Source: Methanolinea sp.
GTDB lineage: Archaea; Halobacteriota; Methanomicrobia; Methanomicrobiales; Methanospirillaceae
Length of the DNA stretch: 64,000 nt
Direction of reading: 5' to 3'
Assembly: GCA_024518585.1 (NCBI GenBank)
Contig: JANIHI010000009.1
Span: 1-64,000, forward strand
A model generated the notes under the pieces. It worked only from the letters and a program-made list of their open reading frames with translations, was not told the origin of the DNA and made no database searches. Below are positions 36,212 through 46,417 of this stretch, piece after piece; the first letter of the stretch is position 1; the number at the start of each line of letters is the position of its first letter. The translations under genes and the position numbers were made by a program.

Positions 36212-37222
36212 TCACGGAAAAACGGTGGTGGGGCCGGGTGCACCTCCCCTCTCAGTCCCTTTGCCCTTTTTGGCCAGGACGTGGATATGACGTGTCAGGC
36301 TCCGATGGACCCTCTGGGAACAGGTCGAGATGACCTCCATGTCCCCTCCTTCCCGGGCGGGAAGTGGACGGGAAGAGACAACGACTGCCCGGCGTCCGGG
36401 TTTCAGTACACGCGCGACCTCTTCCAGTGCCCCGGACACGAGGAGCTCGAGGTTTTTTGCATGGATGGACACGGACTGGCCGTAGGGGAGGTCCGTGACG
36501 ACAGCGTCAAAAGAGTCTGCGTGGAATGGCAGCACCATCCCGTCCGCGAGCACGATGTCCTCTCCCGGGACGTTCATCCTGCTCCCACGCACCATGTAAG
36601 GATCGCGGTCGCTCCCAACGGCAATGACACCAAGGAGGGCCGCCTCCAGGACCATTCCCCCGGTCCCGCAGAAGGGGTCAAGCAGGCGCTCCCCGGCCTT
36701 CACGCACGATATGTTGACCAGTGCCCTGACCATGCGGGGCATCATGACACCCGGGTGGAAAAAGGGACGCGTTCCCGGCCGGCGCTTTGAAAATTGCCTG
36801 GGGTCACTCCTCCAGAGCACCCTCCCGAGGTAGCACCTGTTGCCCGAGATGACTGCCCTGAACTCCTCCCCGGGGTGGGAGAGGTCCACCCGCCCCTTCA
36901 CTTCCGAGCCGATCAGCCTCTCGAGGTCTGCCTGGGACGCATCGGTGGTGCACCCATGGATTTTCCTGACCCGTGCTGCAAACGGCCTCTCCGTGGAAAG
37001 CCCAAGGTCCCGGAGCATCGATCTCATGTCGTCCTTCCTGGCGGGGCACGATCCAAGGAACTCCATTGCAACGTGGGTAAGTGCCAGCCGGGGGACGCCT
37101 CCCGGGAACCTGCAGTCCACAACCGCGACCTGGTCCGATCTCTCCACGACAGGACCGAGGAGGTCGAGTTCGAGGAAGGGGAGATCCGGGTTGTCGCCGG
37201 CGAGTTCGAGGAGGAGGTGCAT
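36212..37222 (-). CDS. tRNA (guanine-10 N2)-methyltransferase, Trm-G10/TRM11-like
   Basis: Methylates G10 of tRNA. 336 residues. The N-terminal 150 residues form the THUMP-type RNA-binding region (weakly conserved, with AVISGNRCYLGRVLW near its end). A conserved RPGTRPFFHPGVMMPRM link leads to the SAM domain: LLDPFCGTGGMVLEAALLG (motif I, about 180-198), GSDRDPYMVRG, DGMVLPFHADSFDAVVTDLP and catalytic DLPYGQS (motif IV). Ends with a glycine/proline tail. A TTTTTATTC element 26 bases before ATG suggests a leaderless transcript. Confidence 0.88.
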   Translation of the reverse strand: MHLLLELAGDNPDLPFLELDLLGPVVERSDQVAVVDCRFPGGVPRLALTHVAMEFLGSCPARKDDMRSMLRDLGLSTERPFAARVRKIHGCTTDASQADLERLIGSEVKGRVDLSHPGEEFRAVISGNRCYLGRVLWRSDPRQFSKRRPGTRPFFHPGVMMPRMVRALVNISCVKAGERLLDPFCGTGGMVLEAALLGVIAVGSDRDPYMVRGSRMNVPGEDIVLADGMVLPFHADSFDAVVTDLPYGQSVSIHAKNLELLVSGALEEVARVLKPGRRAVVVSSRPLPAREGGDMEVISTCSQRVHRSLTRHIHVLAKKGKGTERGGAPGPTTVFP

Positions 37223-37258
37223 ACAAGGGGTTTCCCGTGTAAGAATAAAAATCCGGGC

Positions 37259-38398
37259 TTATTTCTTCCCCATGAACGTCGAGAAGAAACCCTTCCGGGA
37301 ATCCGGCAGCCTGTGCCCTTCCAGCTCGAGTATCTTCTCGTAGAGGGCGCGTATCTCTGCCTTCGGCTGCCGGGGTATCGCTATCCTGACGCGGACGAGG
37401 AGGTCCCCGGGTTTCCCCCTCCTCCGCACACCCTCGCCCGGGATCTTGAGTGCGGTATTGTGCTGGATACCGGCCGGGATGGCAAGTTCCACTTTCTTCT
37501 TGTCGATCGTCTCGACCTCTGCAACGGACCCGACAACGGCCTGGGCCGGACTGATATCGATATCTGTCTCGAGGTTATCCCCTGACCTCCGGAAATGGGG
37601 GTGTGGTCTGACCTGGACCTCGATGAAGAGGTCGCCATTCGGGGCACCATAATCACCCGCTTCCCCAAAACCCTCCATGCGAAGGCGCATCCCGGTATCT
37701 ATCCCGGCGGGGATGTGCACCATGACCTTCCTGTGCACCTGGGTATGTCCCGTTCCCCGGCAGACGGTACATTTCTTCTCGGGGATCCTTCCCCTCCCCC
37801 GGCATTCCGTGCACGTGCTCATCCGGACGAACTGGCCAAAGATCGTCTGGCTCATCTGCCGCATCTGGCCAGAGCCTCCGCACCGGGGGCAATGGACCAT
37901 CTTGCGCGTCTCGCTTCCCGTCCCGTTACAGTGGGTGCACGCCTCGGTATGGTTCAGTTCGATCTCCCGGTCTGCCCCAAAAACTGCCTCCTCGAGCGAA
38001 ATCTCCATCCTCATGAGGAGGTCGGAGCCTGCCTGGGGCCCCATGGGGCGGGAACCGGTAAAACCGCCCCCGAAAAAGTCAAAGATATCCCCGAAACCAC
38101 TGAAATCTGCAGAGAAACCTCCGCCATGGAACCCGCCCCCGCCGCTGTAGGAGCCCTTGGAAGCACTCGTGTATGTCTCGTGGCCGAGGTGATCGTACTG
38201 GGCCCTCTTCTGCGGGTCGGAGAGGACACTGTAGGCCTCGTTTATCTGCTTGAACTTCTCTTCGGCCCCCGGTTCCTTGCACACATCGGGGTGGTACTTC
38301 CGGGCAAGGTTCCGGTAGGCCTTCTTTATCTCCTTCTCATCAGCGTTCCTGGGGACTCCCAGGATATCGTAGTAGCTACCCCCGGGCATGGGGCTCAC
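37259..38398 (-). CDS. dnaJ: Chaperone protein DnaJ
   Basis: Hsp40 co-chaperone that delivers substrates to DnaK and stimulates its ATPase. 379 residues. J domain at 6-75 with the HPD motif ([10 protein letters not shown]), a Gly/Phe-rich region (about 78-118), four CxxCxGxG zinc repeats ([32 protein letters not shown]; about 148-222), then the two beta-sandwich substrate domains. The GTG start overlaps the dnaK stop (GTGA); an ATG three codons later is an alternative. Last gene of grpE-dnaK-dnaJ. Confidence 0.97.
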   Translation of the reverse strand: MSPMPGGSYYDILGVPRNADEKEIKKAYRNLARKYHPDVCKEPGAEEKFKQINEAYSVLSDPQKRAQYDHLGHETYTSASKGSYSGGGGFHGGGFSADFSGFGDIFDFFGGGFTGSRPMGPQAGSDLLMRMEISLEEAVFGADREIELNHTEACTHCNGTGSETRKMVHCPRCGGSGQMRQMSQTIFGQFVRMSTCTECRGRGRIPEKKCTVCRGTGHTQVHRKVMVHIPAGIDTGMRLRMEGFGEAGDYGAPNGDLFIEVQVRPHPHFRRSGDNLETDIDISPAQAVVGSVAEVETIDKKKVELAIPAGIQHNTALKIPGEGVRRRGKPGDLLVRVRIAIPRQPKAEIRALYEKILELEGHRLPDSRKGFFSTFMGKK

Positions 38399-40239
38399 TC
38401 ATCTTTGACCTTGAAATCCGCGTCAACGACTTTCTCGTCCTTTGCCCCGGCATCCCTGCCTTCCCCGGGGTTTGCACTCGCCTGGGCCTGGCGATCGGCC
38501 TGGGCCTTCTGGTAGATCTTGGTGGTGATATTGTAGACAGCCTCCGTGAGGCTCTCCATCTTTGCCTTGATCTCGTCTGTTTTGTCACCCTCGAGGGCCT
38601 TCCGGAGGTCTGCAATTCCCGACTCGACCTTCTCCCTGTCGGCAGGGTCGATTGTTGCGGCATTGTCCTTCAGGAGTTTCTCTGCCGTAAATATCGCGGT
38701 ATCTGCAGAGTTGCGGACCTCGATCTCCTCTCTCTTCCGCCTGTCCTCTTCCTCGAATTTCTTTGCGTTCTCCACCATCCTCTTGATCTCGTCTTCAGAG
38801 AGCTTCCTGTCCCCCTTGATGGTGATAGCCTGTTCGTTCCCTGTCCCGAGGTCCTTGGCTGAGACGTGGATGATACCGTTTGCATCGATATCGAAGGTGA
38901 CCTCGATCTGGGGGACCCCCCGCGGGGCAGGGGGAATACCGGTCAGCTGGAACCTCCCGAGCGTGAAGTTGTCCTTTGCAAGCGCCCTCTCACCCTGGAC
39001 AACATGGATCTCAACGCTCGTCTGTCCATCGGCTGCCGTCGAGAAGATCTGGCTCTTGCGGGTCGGGATTGTGGTGTTCCTCTCGATCAGCTTCGTCGCG
39101 ATGCCGCCAAGCGTCTCGATGCCGAGCGTGAGGGGGGTCACGTCGAGGAGGACGATATCTTTCGTCTCACCCGAGAGGACTGCTCCCTGGATTGCGGCAC
39201 CGAGTGCAACGCACTCGTCGGGGTTGATCCCCTTGTCGGGTTCCTTTCCAAGGATCCTCCGCACGGTCTCCTGGACGAGCGGGACCCTTGTTGAACCGCC
39301 GACGAGGAGGACATGGTCGATCTGTTCGGGTGCCAGCTTGGCGTCGCTCAAAGCCTGCTTGACGGGCATGACGGTCGATTCCACGAGGTCACCGATGAGC
39401 TGCTCGAACTTGGCACGGGTCAGGTCCACGTCAAGGAACTTGGGGCCATCGGGACCGGTCGTGATGTAGGGGAGGTTGATGTTTGTCTTCATCTTCTGCG
39501 AGAGCTCGATCTTCGCGTTCTCAGCGGCATCCCGCAGCCTCTGCATTGCGATCGGGTCTGACCGGAGGTTGATACCCTCCTTCTTCTGGAACTCTTCCAC
39601 CAGGTAATCGATGATCCGGGCATCGAAATCATCACCGCCGAGGTGGTTGTTACCCGACGTTGCCTTGACCTCGAAGACGCCATCACCGAGTGTCAGGATG
39701 GAGACATCAAAAGTCCCGCCCCCCAGGTCATAGACAAGGACCGTCGCATCGTTCTCCTTGTCAATGCCGTAGGCAAGGGCACTCGCCGTGGGTTCGTTGA
39801 TGATACGCAGGACCTCGAGGCCTGCGATCCTCCCCGCGTCCTTGGTTGCCTGCCGCTGGGCATCGTTGAAGTAGGCAGGAACGGTGATCACGGCCTTGGT
39901 AATCTTCTCGCCAAGGTACGCCTCGGCGTCGACCTTCAGTTTCTGGAGGATCATCGCCGAAATTTCCTGCGGGGTATAGAATTTATCGTCGATCTTCACC
40001 TTCTCGTTTGTCCCCATCTTCCTCTTGATGGACTGGATGGTGCGGGAGGGGTTGGTAATTGCCTGCCTCTTTGCCAGGCTCCCCACCAGCCGTTCGCCGT
40101 CCTTCGTGAACGCCACCACGGACGGCGTGGTCCGCTGGCCCTCTGCGTTGGGGATCACAACGGGCTTGCCGGCCTCCATGATGGCCATGCACGAGAACGT
40201 TGTCCCCAGGTCGATTCCCAGTACCTTTTCCTTTGCCAT
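38395..40239 (-). CDS. dnaK: Chaperone protein DnaK (Hsp70)
   Basis: ATP-driven folding chaperone. 614 residues from ATG 40239 ([20 protein letters not shown]), one base after the grpE stop. Nucleotide-binding domain marks: [38 protein letters not shown]. Substrate domain includes [16 protein letters not shown]; a C-terminal lid ends in an acidic tail ([16 protein letters not shown]). The usual C-terminal EEVD is not expected in prokaryotes. DnaK is absent from many archaea and was gained from bacteria in this lineage (established view). Confidence 0.98.
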   Translation of the reverse strand: MAKEKVLGIDLGTTFSCMAIMEAGKPVVIPNAEGQRTTPSVVAFTKDGERLVGSLAKRQAITNPSRTIQSIKRKMGTNEKVKIDDKFYTPQEISAMILQKLKVDAEAYLGEKITKAVITVPAYFNDAQRQATKDAGRIAGLEVLRIINEPTASALAYGIDKENDATVLVYDLGGGTFDVSILTLGDGVFEVKATSGNNHLGGDDFDARIIDYLVEEFQKKEGINLRSDPIAMQRLRDAAENAKIELSQKMKTNINLPYITTGPDGPKFLDVDLTRAKFEQLIGDLVESTVMPVKQALSDAKLAPEQIDHVLLVGGSTRVPLVQETVRRILGKEPDKGINPDECVALGAAIQGAVLSGETKDIVLLDVTPLTLGIETLGGIATKLIERNTTIPTRKSQIFSTAADGQTSVEIHVVQGERALAKDNFTLGRFQLTGIPPAPRGVPQIEVTFDIDANGIIHVSAKDLGTGNEQAITIKGDRKLSEDEIKRMVENAKKFEEEDRRKREEIEVRNSADTAIFTAEKLLKDNAATIDPADREKVESGIADLRKALEGDKTDEIKAKMESLTEAVYNITTKIYQKAQADRQAQASANPGEGRDAGAKDEKVVDADFKVKDE

Positions 40240-40240
40240 A

Positions 40241-40783
40241 TCACTCGCTCTCCTTCTTTTTTGCAACCGTTACCTTCGCACACCTGATAACCCGGTCATG
40301 CATGCGGTATCCGCAGCAGACTTCGTCGACGACCGTTCCCTCCTCCTCGTCCGACGGGACGCATGCGACTGCCTCGTGTTCCGAGGGATCGAACTTCCTG
40401 CCCCTTGCGCCGATGGGGACAACCCCGTGGCGCTCCAGGATGGCACCGAACAACTTGTGGATCTGTTCGAGTCCATCCCGTGCCGATGACGGGTCGGCAG
40501 AGAGAGCTCTCTCGAAGTTATCCGCGACCTCGAGCAGGTCAACGGCGAATCCTTCCAGGGCATACCTCGTCCTGGTCTGGATCTCGCGTTCCATGCGTTT
40601 CCGGTAATTATCGAAATCGGCTGCCAGGCGGAGGAACCGGTCGTTCAGTTCCTCGTACTTCCGCTGGATCTCGTCATCAGCATTGCCCTGGTCCGCCGGA
40701 GGGACATCGTCCTTCTTTTCGGGAGATTCTTGCTCTTTTTTTTCATCAGAGTCAATAAATTCCTCCTCTTTGGACGGGTCCAT
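40241..40783 (-). CDS. grpE: Nucleotide exchange factor GrpE
   Basis: Releases ADP from DnaK. 180 residues from ATG 40783 (MDPSKEEEF); another ATG eight codons upstream (40807) lies too close to the TATA box at 40817-40824 to be on the transcript it would make. The N-terminal about 45 residues are strongly acidic and disordered. Then the long helix ([20 protein letters not shown]) used for dimerisation, and the C-terminal beta domain with [19 protein letters not shown] and [10 protein letters not shown]. First gene of the chaperone operon. Confidence 0.95.
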   Translation of the reverse strand: MDPSKEEEFIDSDEKKEQESPEKKDDVPPADQGNADDEIQRKYEELNDRFLRLAADFDNYRKRMEREIQTRTRYALEGFAVDLLEVADNFERALSADPSSARDGLEQIHKLFGAILERHGVVPIGARGRKFDPSEHEAVACVPSDEEEGTVVDEVCCGYRMHDRVIRCAKVTVAKKKESE

Positions 40784-40816
40784 ACATCTATCAGATATTT
40801 GTTGCATTGTAGTTCT

Positions 40817-40824
40817 ATATAAAA
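40817..40824 (-). promoter_or_regulatory. TATA box of the grpE-dnaK-dnaJ operon
   Basis: On the minus strand AATTTTATATAGAAC, centred 37 bases before grpE ATG 40783. The core TTTATATAGAA is identical to that of the thermosome gene at 55790. An additional AT repeat (TAAATAAATAA, 40826-40837) adjoins upstream. Confidence 0.55.
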
Positions 40825-40929
40825 TTATTTATTTATTGCACGGACGGAATAGCCCTCAAAAGGCCCCTTTGAAGAGAAAGAGAGAGAAATTCGTGTTTTG
40901 TGGACATGCGGATGAGGGTGTGCCTGAGA

Positions 40930-42267
40930 TCACTTCCCGGCGCGCATCTTGGGGGGAATGTCTTTCCACCTCCATGCACCAGCAGCAAGTGCATCAGGGG
41001 AAATCCCCTTCCTCTTCCCCCATTCCTGGAGGAAGTCCATCCAGACCCCGTGGAGTTCGGGGTGCAGCTCCCGGACCCTCTCCCATTCGCTCTCGAGCAT
41101 GGCAGGGCACATCCAGCACCCCACCCTCTCGAATCCTTTGTCGTAGAGGGGGTTAGTAGAAAGACCCCGCCACCAGATATAGAGGAATACCTCGAATGCA
41201 CGCCAGTTCAGGATCGGCGACAGGTTCACCTGGAGGGGGTAGAACGGGTTTTTTGCAACGGGTGCAAGGGACGAGCGGGCGAACGACTCGTACCACCTGT
41301 TGCCCTGGATGGTGATACACTCTCCCTTCCCCGCGAGGAACTTCTTGACTGGTTCGAGCTTCTGCCTCTCGCAGCACCACCGGTCATCCTTGCGGGGGGG
41401 GCCCTTTCTTCCTATCTCCTGCCAGAAATCTTTCCCGCGGAGCACCGTGCCGACCTCCTGTGAGCGGATGAACGCGAGAGTCTCGGGAAATTCCATTCCC
41501 GTATCCACGAAGAAGACGTCTGAGAAGCCTGCCCGCCGCGCAAGTTCCCTGGCAGCAGTACTGTCTTTGCCTCCCGAGAAGGAGACCGTCACACAGCGCC
41601 TGTCCCGGGTATTCTGCCTGATGAACCGAATTGCCGTCCTCTCCATGTTCCTGAGAGAGTGAGCATTTTTCCGTATGACCTCCTCCCAATTAGGGTCCGG
41701 AAAAGAGACCGGCACGGCTTTTCCTGCCTCTCTCACCTTGATAAATCCTTCACGGCATGTCCCAACGGCGGCATGGCCTTCCCACCTGATGATGACCGGC
41801 CCGTCCGGGAGGTCTCCCCTGCAGGGGTATCTCTTCCCCCCGATACGTTTCCCCTGCCTGAGGTCCTGTCTGGCGCCATTGAGGTCCCCTACGTCGATGA
41901 CCCCTTTTTCTGCCGACCCCAGGAGAAAGGGTACCGCACCGAGTGCCACCTCGAGATGATGCCTCCGGGCAAACGGATCAAACGACAGCCACCCGAAACG
42001 CTCCCCGTTTGCGATGACAAGGTCTTTCCTGTCCAGGCCACCCGTCTTGTTGAGGATGACGACACGGGGGAGGGTGGCGGTTCCAAAGTGGTGCACGAGG
42101 AGACCCGTGATGGTATCCCTGTCTGCCTGCAGGGCAGGCCGGGCGTCGTACGGCCGCAGAAGGGGGATCCCCTTTCCCTCCCCGCCGCACCCGCACTTTT
42201 TGCCCACGAGGGGGACGTTGCAGCGGGGACACCAGAAGAGGATCTTTTTGAGGGGGAGCTCGCGCAT
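40930..42267 (-). CDS. PAPS-reductase-family protein with N-terminal zinc ribbon
   Basis: 445 residues from ATG 42267. Three parts: a zinc ribbon at the N-terminus (CPRCNVPLVGKKCGCG, 12-27), a middle region (about 30-190) that may include a PUA-like module, and a PP-loop ATPase domain from about 215 with SFSGGKDSTAAREL, DTGMEFPET and a late cysteine-bearing segment DDRWCCERQKL and GCWMCPAML. Similar proteins of methanogens (e.g. MJ0066 type) are annotated as PAPS reductase homologues, but the ribbon and the extra cysteines suggest a sulfur-transfer or RNA-thiolation role instead. True substrate unknown. Confidence 0.82.
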   Translation of the reverse strand: MRELPLKKILFWCPRCNVPLVGKKCGCGGEGKGIPLLRPYDARPALQADRDTITGLLVHHFGTATLPRVVILNKTGGLDRKDLVIANGERFGWLSFDPFARRHHLEVALGAVPFLLGSAEKGVIDVGDLNGARQDLRQGKRIGGKRYPCRGDLPDGPVIIRWEGHAAVGTCREGFIKVREAGKAVPVSFPDPNWEEVIRKNAHSLRNMERTAIRFIRQNTRDRRCVTVSFSGGKDSTAARELARRAGFSDVFFVDTGMEFPETLAFIRSQEVGTVLRGKDFWQEIGRKGPPRKDDRWCCERQKLEPVKKFLAGKGECITIQGNRWYESFARSSLAPVAKNPFYPLQVNLSPILNWRAFEVFLYIWWRGLSTNPLYDKGFERVGCWMCPAMLESEWERVRELHPELHGVWMDFLQEWGKRKGISPDALAAGAWRWKDIPPKMRAGK

Positions 42268-42385
42268 CATTCTCGGTTACAGTTCTCTTCCCCGGGAGGA
42301 TAATGGTTGAGAAGAAGACCCTGCACGAGGACAACCCTGTCAGGGGATCATCAGGCTCATAACCCCGTCCCTCTCATGAGTGACT

Positions 42386-43870
42386 ATGAAATGGGCACTC
42401 CTATCGGTATGGAACAAGGAGGGTATCGTGGAACTGGCATCTCTGCTCCATCAGCATGGCGTGAACCTGCTCAGCTCGGGTGGCACGGGGGGAGTCCTTA
42501 AGAAGGCCTCCATCCCCTTCACCGAGGTTGCAGACTATACAGGTTATCCCGAGATGATGGACGGGCGTGTCAAGACACTCCACCCACGGATACACGGGGG
42601 ACTCCTCGGCCGGCGGGGCACCGATGACCGGGTCATGGAGGAACAGGGTATCGTCCCCATTGACCTCCTTGTCGTCAACCTCTACCCCTTCGGGGAGATG
42701 GCACAAAAGGGGCTTTCCCTTGAAGAGGTGACCGAGTACATCGACGTCGGTGGCCCGGCCATGGTGCGGGCCGCCGCCAAGAATTACCGCGACGTTGCCG
42801 TTATCACCGACCCTGCCCAGTACCCCCTGGTTGAGGCAGCCCTCCGGAAGGGGGACTTTTCCCCTGAGGAACGGTTCTCCCTTGCCAGGGCGGCCTTTGC
42901 AAGGACGGCGGCATACGATGCGGCAATAAGCAACTACCTCCACGGGCTCGGAAAGGACTTTCCGGATCTCCTGACGCTGCAGTTTCCAAACGGGCGGGTG
43001 CTCCGGTACGGCGAGAATCCCCACCAGAAGGGGGCCGTGTACGGGTCGGGCGGGATTGCAGGGCAGCAGACCCTGCAGGGGAAACAGATGTCCTACAACA
43101 ATTACCTCGACCTTAACGCGGCAGCGGGTCTGTTACGGGAATTTTCAAAACCAGCCGCGGTTATCGTGAAGCACAACAACCCCTGCGGTGTTTCCATCGG
43201 GGAATCGGTCCTGGAAGCGTACACAACGGCACGGGATGCCGACCCTGTCTCTGCCTACGGGTCGGTTGTTGCCGTGAACCGGGAGGTTGACAGTGCCCTC
43301 GCCGAAGAGATAACAGCGACATTTGTCGAGGTCGTTGCCGCACCCTCGTTCTCGGCAGGAGCCCGCAAACTCTTTTTGAAAAAGGAGAACCTCCGGCTCC
43401 TCGTCCTCCCGGATCCGGTCGATGCCTGGGAACTCCGCAGCATCGACGGCGGGATCCTCGTCCAGCACACACCCCCCTCCCGGGAGAGGTGGGAGGTCGT
43501 GACAGAGAGATCCCCGACCCCTTCCGAGGACCGGGCTTTGCACTTTGCGTGGAAGGTCTGCGCCCACACAAAGAGCAATGCCATCATTTTTGCCGATGAG
43601 AAACGGACTCTGGGGATAGGGGCCGGCCAGATGAGCCGGGTGGACGCTGCCAAGATTGCCATCGAGAAGTCCCTCTCGTCCCTGGCAGGGTCTGTCGTCG
43701 CATCAGATGCTTTCCTCCCCTTCCCTGATACCCTCGAAGTTGCTGCGGCGGCAGGTGCAACAGCCCTCGTCCAGCCGGGAGGTTCCATCCGGGACAGGGA
43801 CGTCATTGACGCTGCCAACTCGCTTGGCGTGGCCATGGTATTCACGGGAGTCCGGCATTTCCGGCATTAA
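42386..43870 (+). CDS. purH: Bifunctional AICAR formyltransferase/IMP cyclohydrolase
   Basis: Last two steps of IMP synthesis. 494 residues from ATG 42386 (a GTG six bases earlier is also in frame). The IMP cyclohydrolase (MGS-like) domain has LLSVWNKEGI, LLSSGGTGGVLKKA, YPEMMDGRVKTLHPRIHGGL and VVNLYPF. The transformylase domain has LRYGENPHQKGAVYG, the catalytic KHNNPCG (near 262-268) and GIGAGQMSRVDAAKIA. Slightly shorter than the bacterial protein (about 520-530). Many archaea use PurP and PurO instead, so the bacterial form is notable but known in Methanomicrobiales. Confidence 0.97.
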   Translation: MKWALLSVWNKEGIVELASLLHQHGVNLLSSGGTGGVLKKASIPFTEVADYTGYPEMMDGRVKTLHPRIHGGLLGRRGTDDRVMEEQGIVPIDLLVVNLYPFGEMAQKGLSLEEVTEYIDVGGPAMVRAAAKNYRDVAVITDPAQYPLVEAALRKGDFSPEERFSLARAAFARTAAYDAAISNYLHGLGKDFPDLLTLQFPNGRVLRYGENPHQKGAVYGSGGIAGQQTLQGKQMSYNNYLDLNAAAGLLREFSKPAAVIVKHNNPCGVSIGESVLEAYTTARDADPVSAYGSVVAVNREVDSALAEEITATFVEVVAAPSFSAGARKLFLKKENLRLLVLPDPVDAWELRSIDGGILVQHTPPSRERWEVVTERSPTPSEDRALHFAWKVCAHTKSNAIIFADEKRTLGIGAGQMSRVDAAKIAIEKSLSSLAGSVVASDAFLPFPDTLEVAAAAGATALVQPGGSIRDRDVIDAANSLGVAMVFTGVRHFRH

Positions 43871-43956
43871 GCCGGGCAGGAGGACGTTTTCCCTCTGGAT
43901 CTTCTTATTTTATGGATGAACGTTTTCCAACCGGAGGGTGTCATCTGTCAGGATAC

Positions 43957-43965
43957 CTTTAAATT
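43957..43965 (+). promoter_or_regulatory. Candidate TATA box of the DUF4013 gene
   Basis: CTTTAAATT is centred 46 bases before the ATG at 44007, allowing a leader of about 20 bases that carries the GGTGATA ribosome site. Confidence 0.5.
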
Positions 43966-44006
43966 GCCCCTCGCGACATGTATGGATATAAAACGTGGTG
44001 ATATCT

Positions 44007-44720
44007 ATGGATTATGGCAATATGCTCGGTGATTCCCTTGGGTATGCAAAGGATGGCCTCGTCGGCCACTGGAAGAGATGGATACTCCTTGTTATTTCGA
44101 CCATCATCTTTCCTCTGATGATGGGGTATATCATGGAGATCTGGAGAGGGAAGAAGCCCGCTCCGGAACCGGAACAATGGGGGAAGATGTTTATCGACGG
44201 CCTCAAGCTCCTGGTCGCCGGTCTCATCTATGCAATCCCTGTGATCCTGATCATCCTCATATTCGGAGGTTTTGCCCTTTTCAGCGCGTTCCAGGCGGCG
44301 GCCATGTCAGGGGACCCGAATTACTTCACAACCCACATGCAAGACCTCATGCCCATCGTGGCAGGGTTCATGATCGGCCTTGCGATCGCGATCATCGTCG
44401 CAATCATCATCGGCATCTTTTCTGCCATCGGGTTTATCCGGATGGCACGGACGGAAGCCTTCGGCGAGGCTTTCAACTTCGGGGCAATCCTCGAGACCAT
44501 CGGGAAGATTGGGTGGGGCAGCTACATCCTGGCCCTCATCATCCTCTTTGTTGTGGGGGGGATCATCTCCCTTGTCCTCAACCTCTTTTCCATGATCCCC
44601 TTCATCGGGTGGCTCATCTGGCTGGTCCTCCTCCCGTTCCTGATCATCTTCGAGGCGCGGTACATGTGCATGGTCTATGAGTCAACAGGCGAGAAGCCGG
44701 CTTCTCCGACTGCTCCCTGA
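44007..44720 (+). CDS. DUF4013 family integral membrane protein
   Basis: 237 residues; ATG 44007 is preceded by a GGTGATA ribosome site eight bases upstream, so the in-frame ATG 12 bases earlier is not used. Several hydrophobic helices are visible: WILLVISTIIFPLMMGYIM, LLVAGLIYAIPVILIILIFG, IVAGFMIGLAIAIIVAIIIG, SYILALIILFVVGGIISLVL and IPFIGWLIWLVLLPFLII, so at least five membrane segments. The order and the YCM/RYMCMVYE tail are typical of DUF4013, common in methanogens. No catalytic motif. Followed by a T-tract. Confidence 0.85.
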   Translation: MDYGNMLGDSLGYAKDGLVGHWKRWILLVISTIIFPLMMGYIMEIWRGKKPAPEPEQWGKMFIDGLKLLVAGLIYAIPVILIILIFGGFALFSAFQAAAMSGDPNYFTTHMQDLMPIVAGFMIGLAIAIIVAIIIGIFSAIGFIRMARTEAFGEAFNFGAILETIGKIGWGSYILALIILFVVGGIISLVLNLFSMIPFIGWLIWLVLLPFLIIFEARYMCMVYESTGEKPASPTAP

Positions 44721-44723
44721 AAC

Positions 44724-44740
44724 ATTTTCTTTTTTTCGCC
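44724..44740 (+). terminator. T-tract transcription stop after the DUF4013 gene
   Basis: A run ATTTTCTTTTTTTCG begins within about five bases of the stop codon. Archaeal transcription often stops at such T-tracts without a hairpin. Confidence 0.4.
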
Positions 44741-44855
44741 TGGACTGAGAAGTCGTGGAAGGATGAACTCGGTTCTCCACTCGGGGATGCCCGGACCCTT
44801 GACCCGCGATTGTCTCGTGAGTCCCTGGCCGTGATGAACGGCAGGATCGGTGCCA

Positions 44856-44865
44856 TTTTTATACA
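44856..44865 (+). promoter_or_regulatory. TATA box of the leuA-ilvB-ilvN operon
   Basis: TTTTTATACA is centred about 41 bases before an ATG at 44902 that has GGTGG six bases upstream. Both point to 44902, not the GTG at 44978, as the intended start of the first gene. Confidence 0.5.
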
Positions 44866-44901
44866 TCACGCCCCAAGAGTACTCCTCGTGGTGGAATATC
44901 C

Positions 44902-46417
44902 ATGACAGATCGTTTTATTCCCCGGAAAGATCCGGTTCTTTGACACCACCCTCCGGGACGGTGAGCAGACACCAGGAGTGTCGCTGAATCCCGCGCAGAA
45001 ACTTGAAATTGCCACTCTCCTTGCGGAAATCGGTGTCCATGTCATCGAGGCAGGGTCGGTTGCCGCATCAGAGGGGGAGAGGGAGGCTCTCCGGCTCATC
45101 TCGGCTGCCGGCCTGCCGGCTGAAATCTGCACGTATGTCCGTGCAGTCCGCCAGGACATTGATTATGCAGCAGATTGCGGTGCAGACTCCGTGCACCTGG
45201 TTATCCCGGTCAGTGACCTTCACATCCAGAAGAAGATGCGCAAGACACGGGAACAGGTCCTCGACATGGCATTTGATGCCGTCACCTATGCCCGCGAAAG
45301 AGGTCTCACCGTGGAGCTCTCGGGGGAAGACGCGTCGCGGGCCGACCCGGCGTTCGTCCGCGAGGTCTATGCCGGGGGGCTCGAGAGAGGGGCACAACGC
45401 CTCTGTTTCTGCGATACCGTGGGTCTCCTGACCCCCGAGAGGGTCGCCGACGTCATACCTGCCCTCTGCCTTGCACCGCTCTCCATCCACTGCCACGATG
45501 ACCTGGGGATGGCCATGGCCAATACCCTTGCCGCCCTGCGTGCGGGGGCAACGTGTGCCCATGTTACCGTCAACGGCCTGGGTGAGAGGGCCGGCAATAC
45601 CCCCCTCGAGGAACTGGTGATGGCGCTCGAGCTCCTGTACACCTACCCGACCGGTATCCGCACGCAGGAATTATACCATCTCTCGTCACTCGTCTCCCGG
45701 ATGACGGGTGTACCGCTCCCGACGAACAAGGCTATCGTGGGGGAGATGGCATTCACCCACGAAAGCGGTATCCACGCCCACGGCGTCCTGAGGGAACCGA
45801 GCACCTACGAGCCGGTCCCGCCGGAAAAAGTCGGGAGGAAACGGCGGATAATGCTCGGGAAGCACTCCGGGTCGGCAGCAGTCGAGGCTGCACTCGCGGA
45901 GATGCACATCCACCCGGACGAGCTGCAGTTGAGAGAGATCCTCAAGAGGATCAAGACTCTCGGTGACCAGGGGATGCGTATCACGGACACTGACCTCATC
46001 GCCGTGGCAGAGGCCGTCATGGCGATCGAGTGCAGGCCCGTCCTCAAGATGAAACAGTTCACGGTCGTTTCCGGGAGCCATGTCATCCCGACAGCGTCAG
46101 TGACGCTCGTCGTCAGGGGAGAAGAGGTGACGGGGGCATCGACGGGCAAGGGCCCTGTGGATGCCGCGATGGAGGCCCTCCGAAGGTCGGTTGCCGCTGT
46201 CGCCGACATCAGGCTCGAGGAATACCACGTCGACGCTATCCACGGGGGGACAGACGCGCTCGTCGACGTGACGGTAAGGTTAAGTAAGGACGGAAAGATA
46301 ATTACGTCTCGCGGCGCCCGCACCGACATCATCATGGCGAGCGTGGAAGCGGTGATCGCCGGCATGAACAGACTCCTAGGAGAAGAACATGAAGACCGGA
46401 GCCAAGATACTCATTGA
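44902..46417 (+). CDS. leuA: 2-isopropylmalate/(R)-citramalate synthase family enzyme, frameshifted near the 5' end
   Basis: Condenses acetyl-CoA with a 2-keto acid for leucine or isoleucine synthesis. The open frame proper starts at GTG 44978 (about 479 residues), but the invariant [14 protein letters not shown] motif is encoded just before it in the same frame with no start codon. A good start (ATG 44902, GGTGG site, TATA box) lies one frame away and closes at TGA 44941. One fewer C in the CCCC run (44920-44923) would join them as [20 protein letters not shown]. Catalytic [24 protein letters not shown] and LGKHSG segments are intact. The C-terminal LeuA regulatory domain (about 385-460) is present, so feedback control is likely. 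Confidence 0.85.

Noticed and set aside
44978-46417. The GTG at 44978 as the true start of the isopropylmalate-synthase gene
   Set aside because: It would lose the invariant DTTLRDGEQ motif that is encoded just upstream in frame; no ribosome site precedes this GTG.
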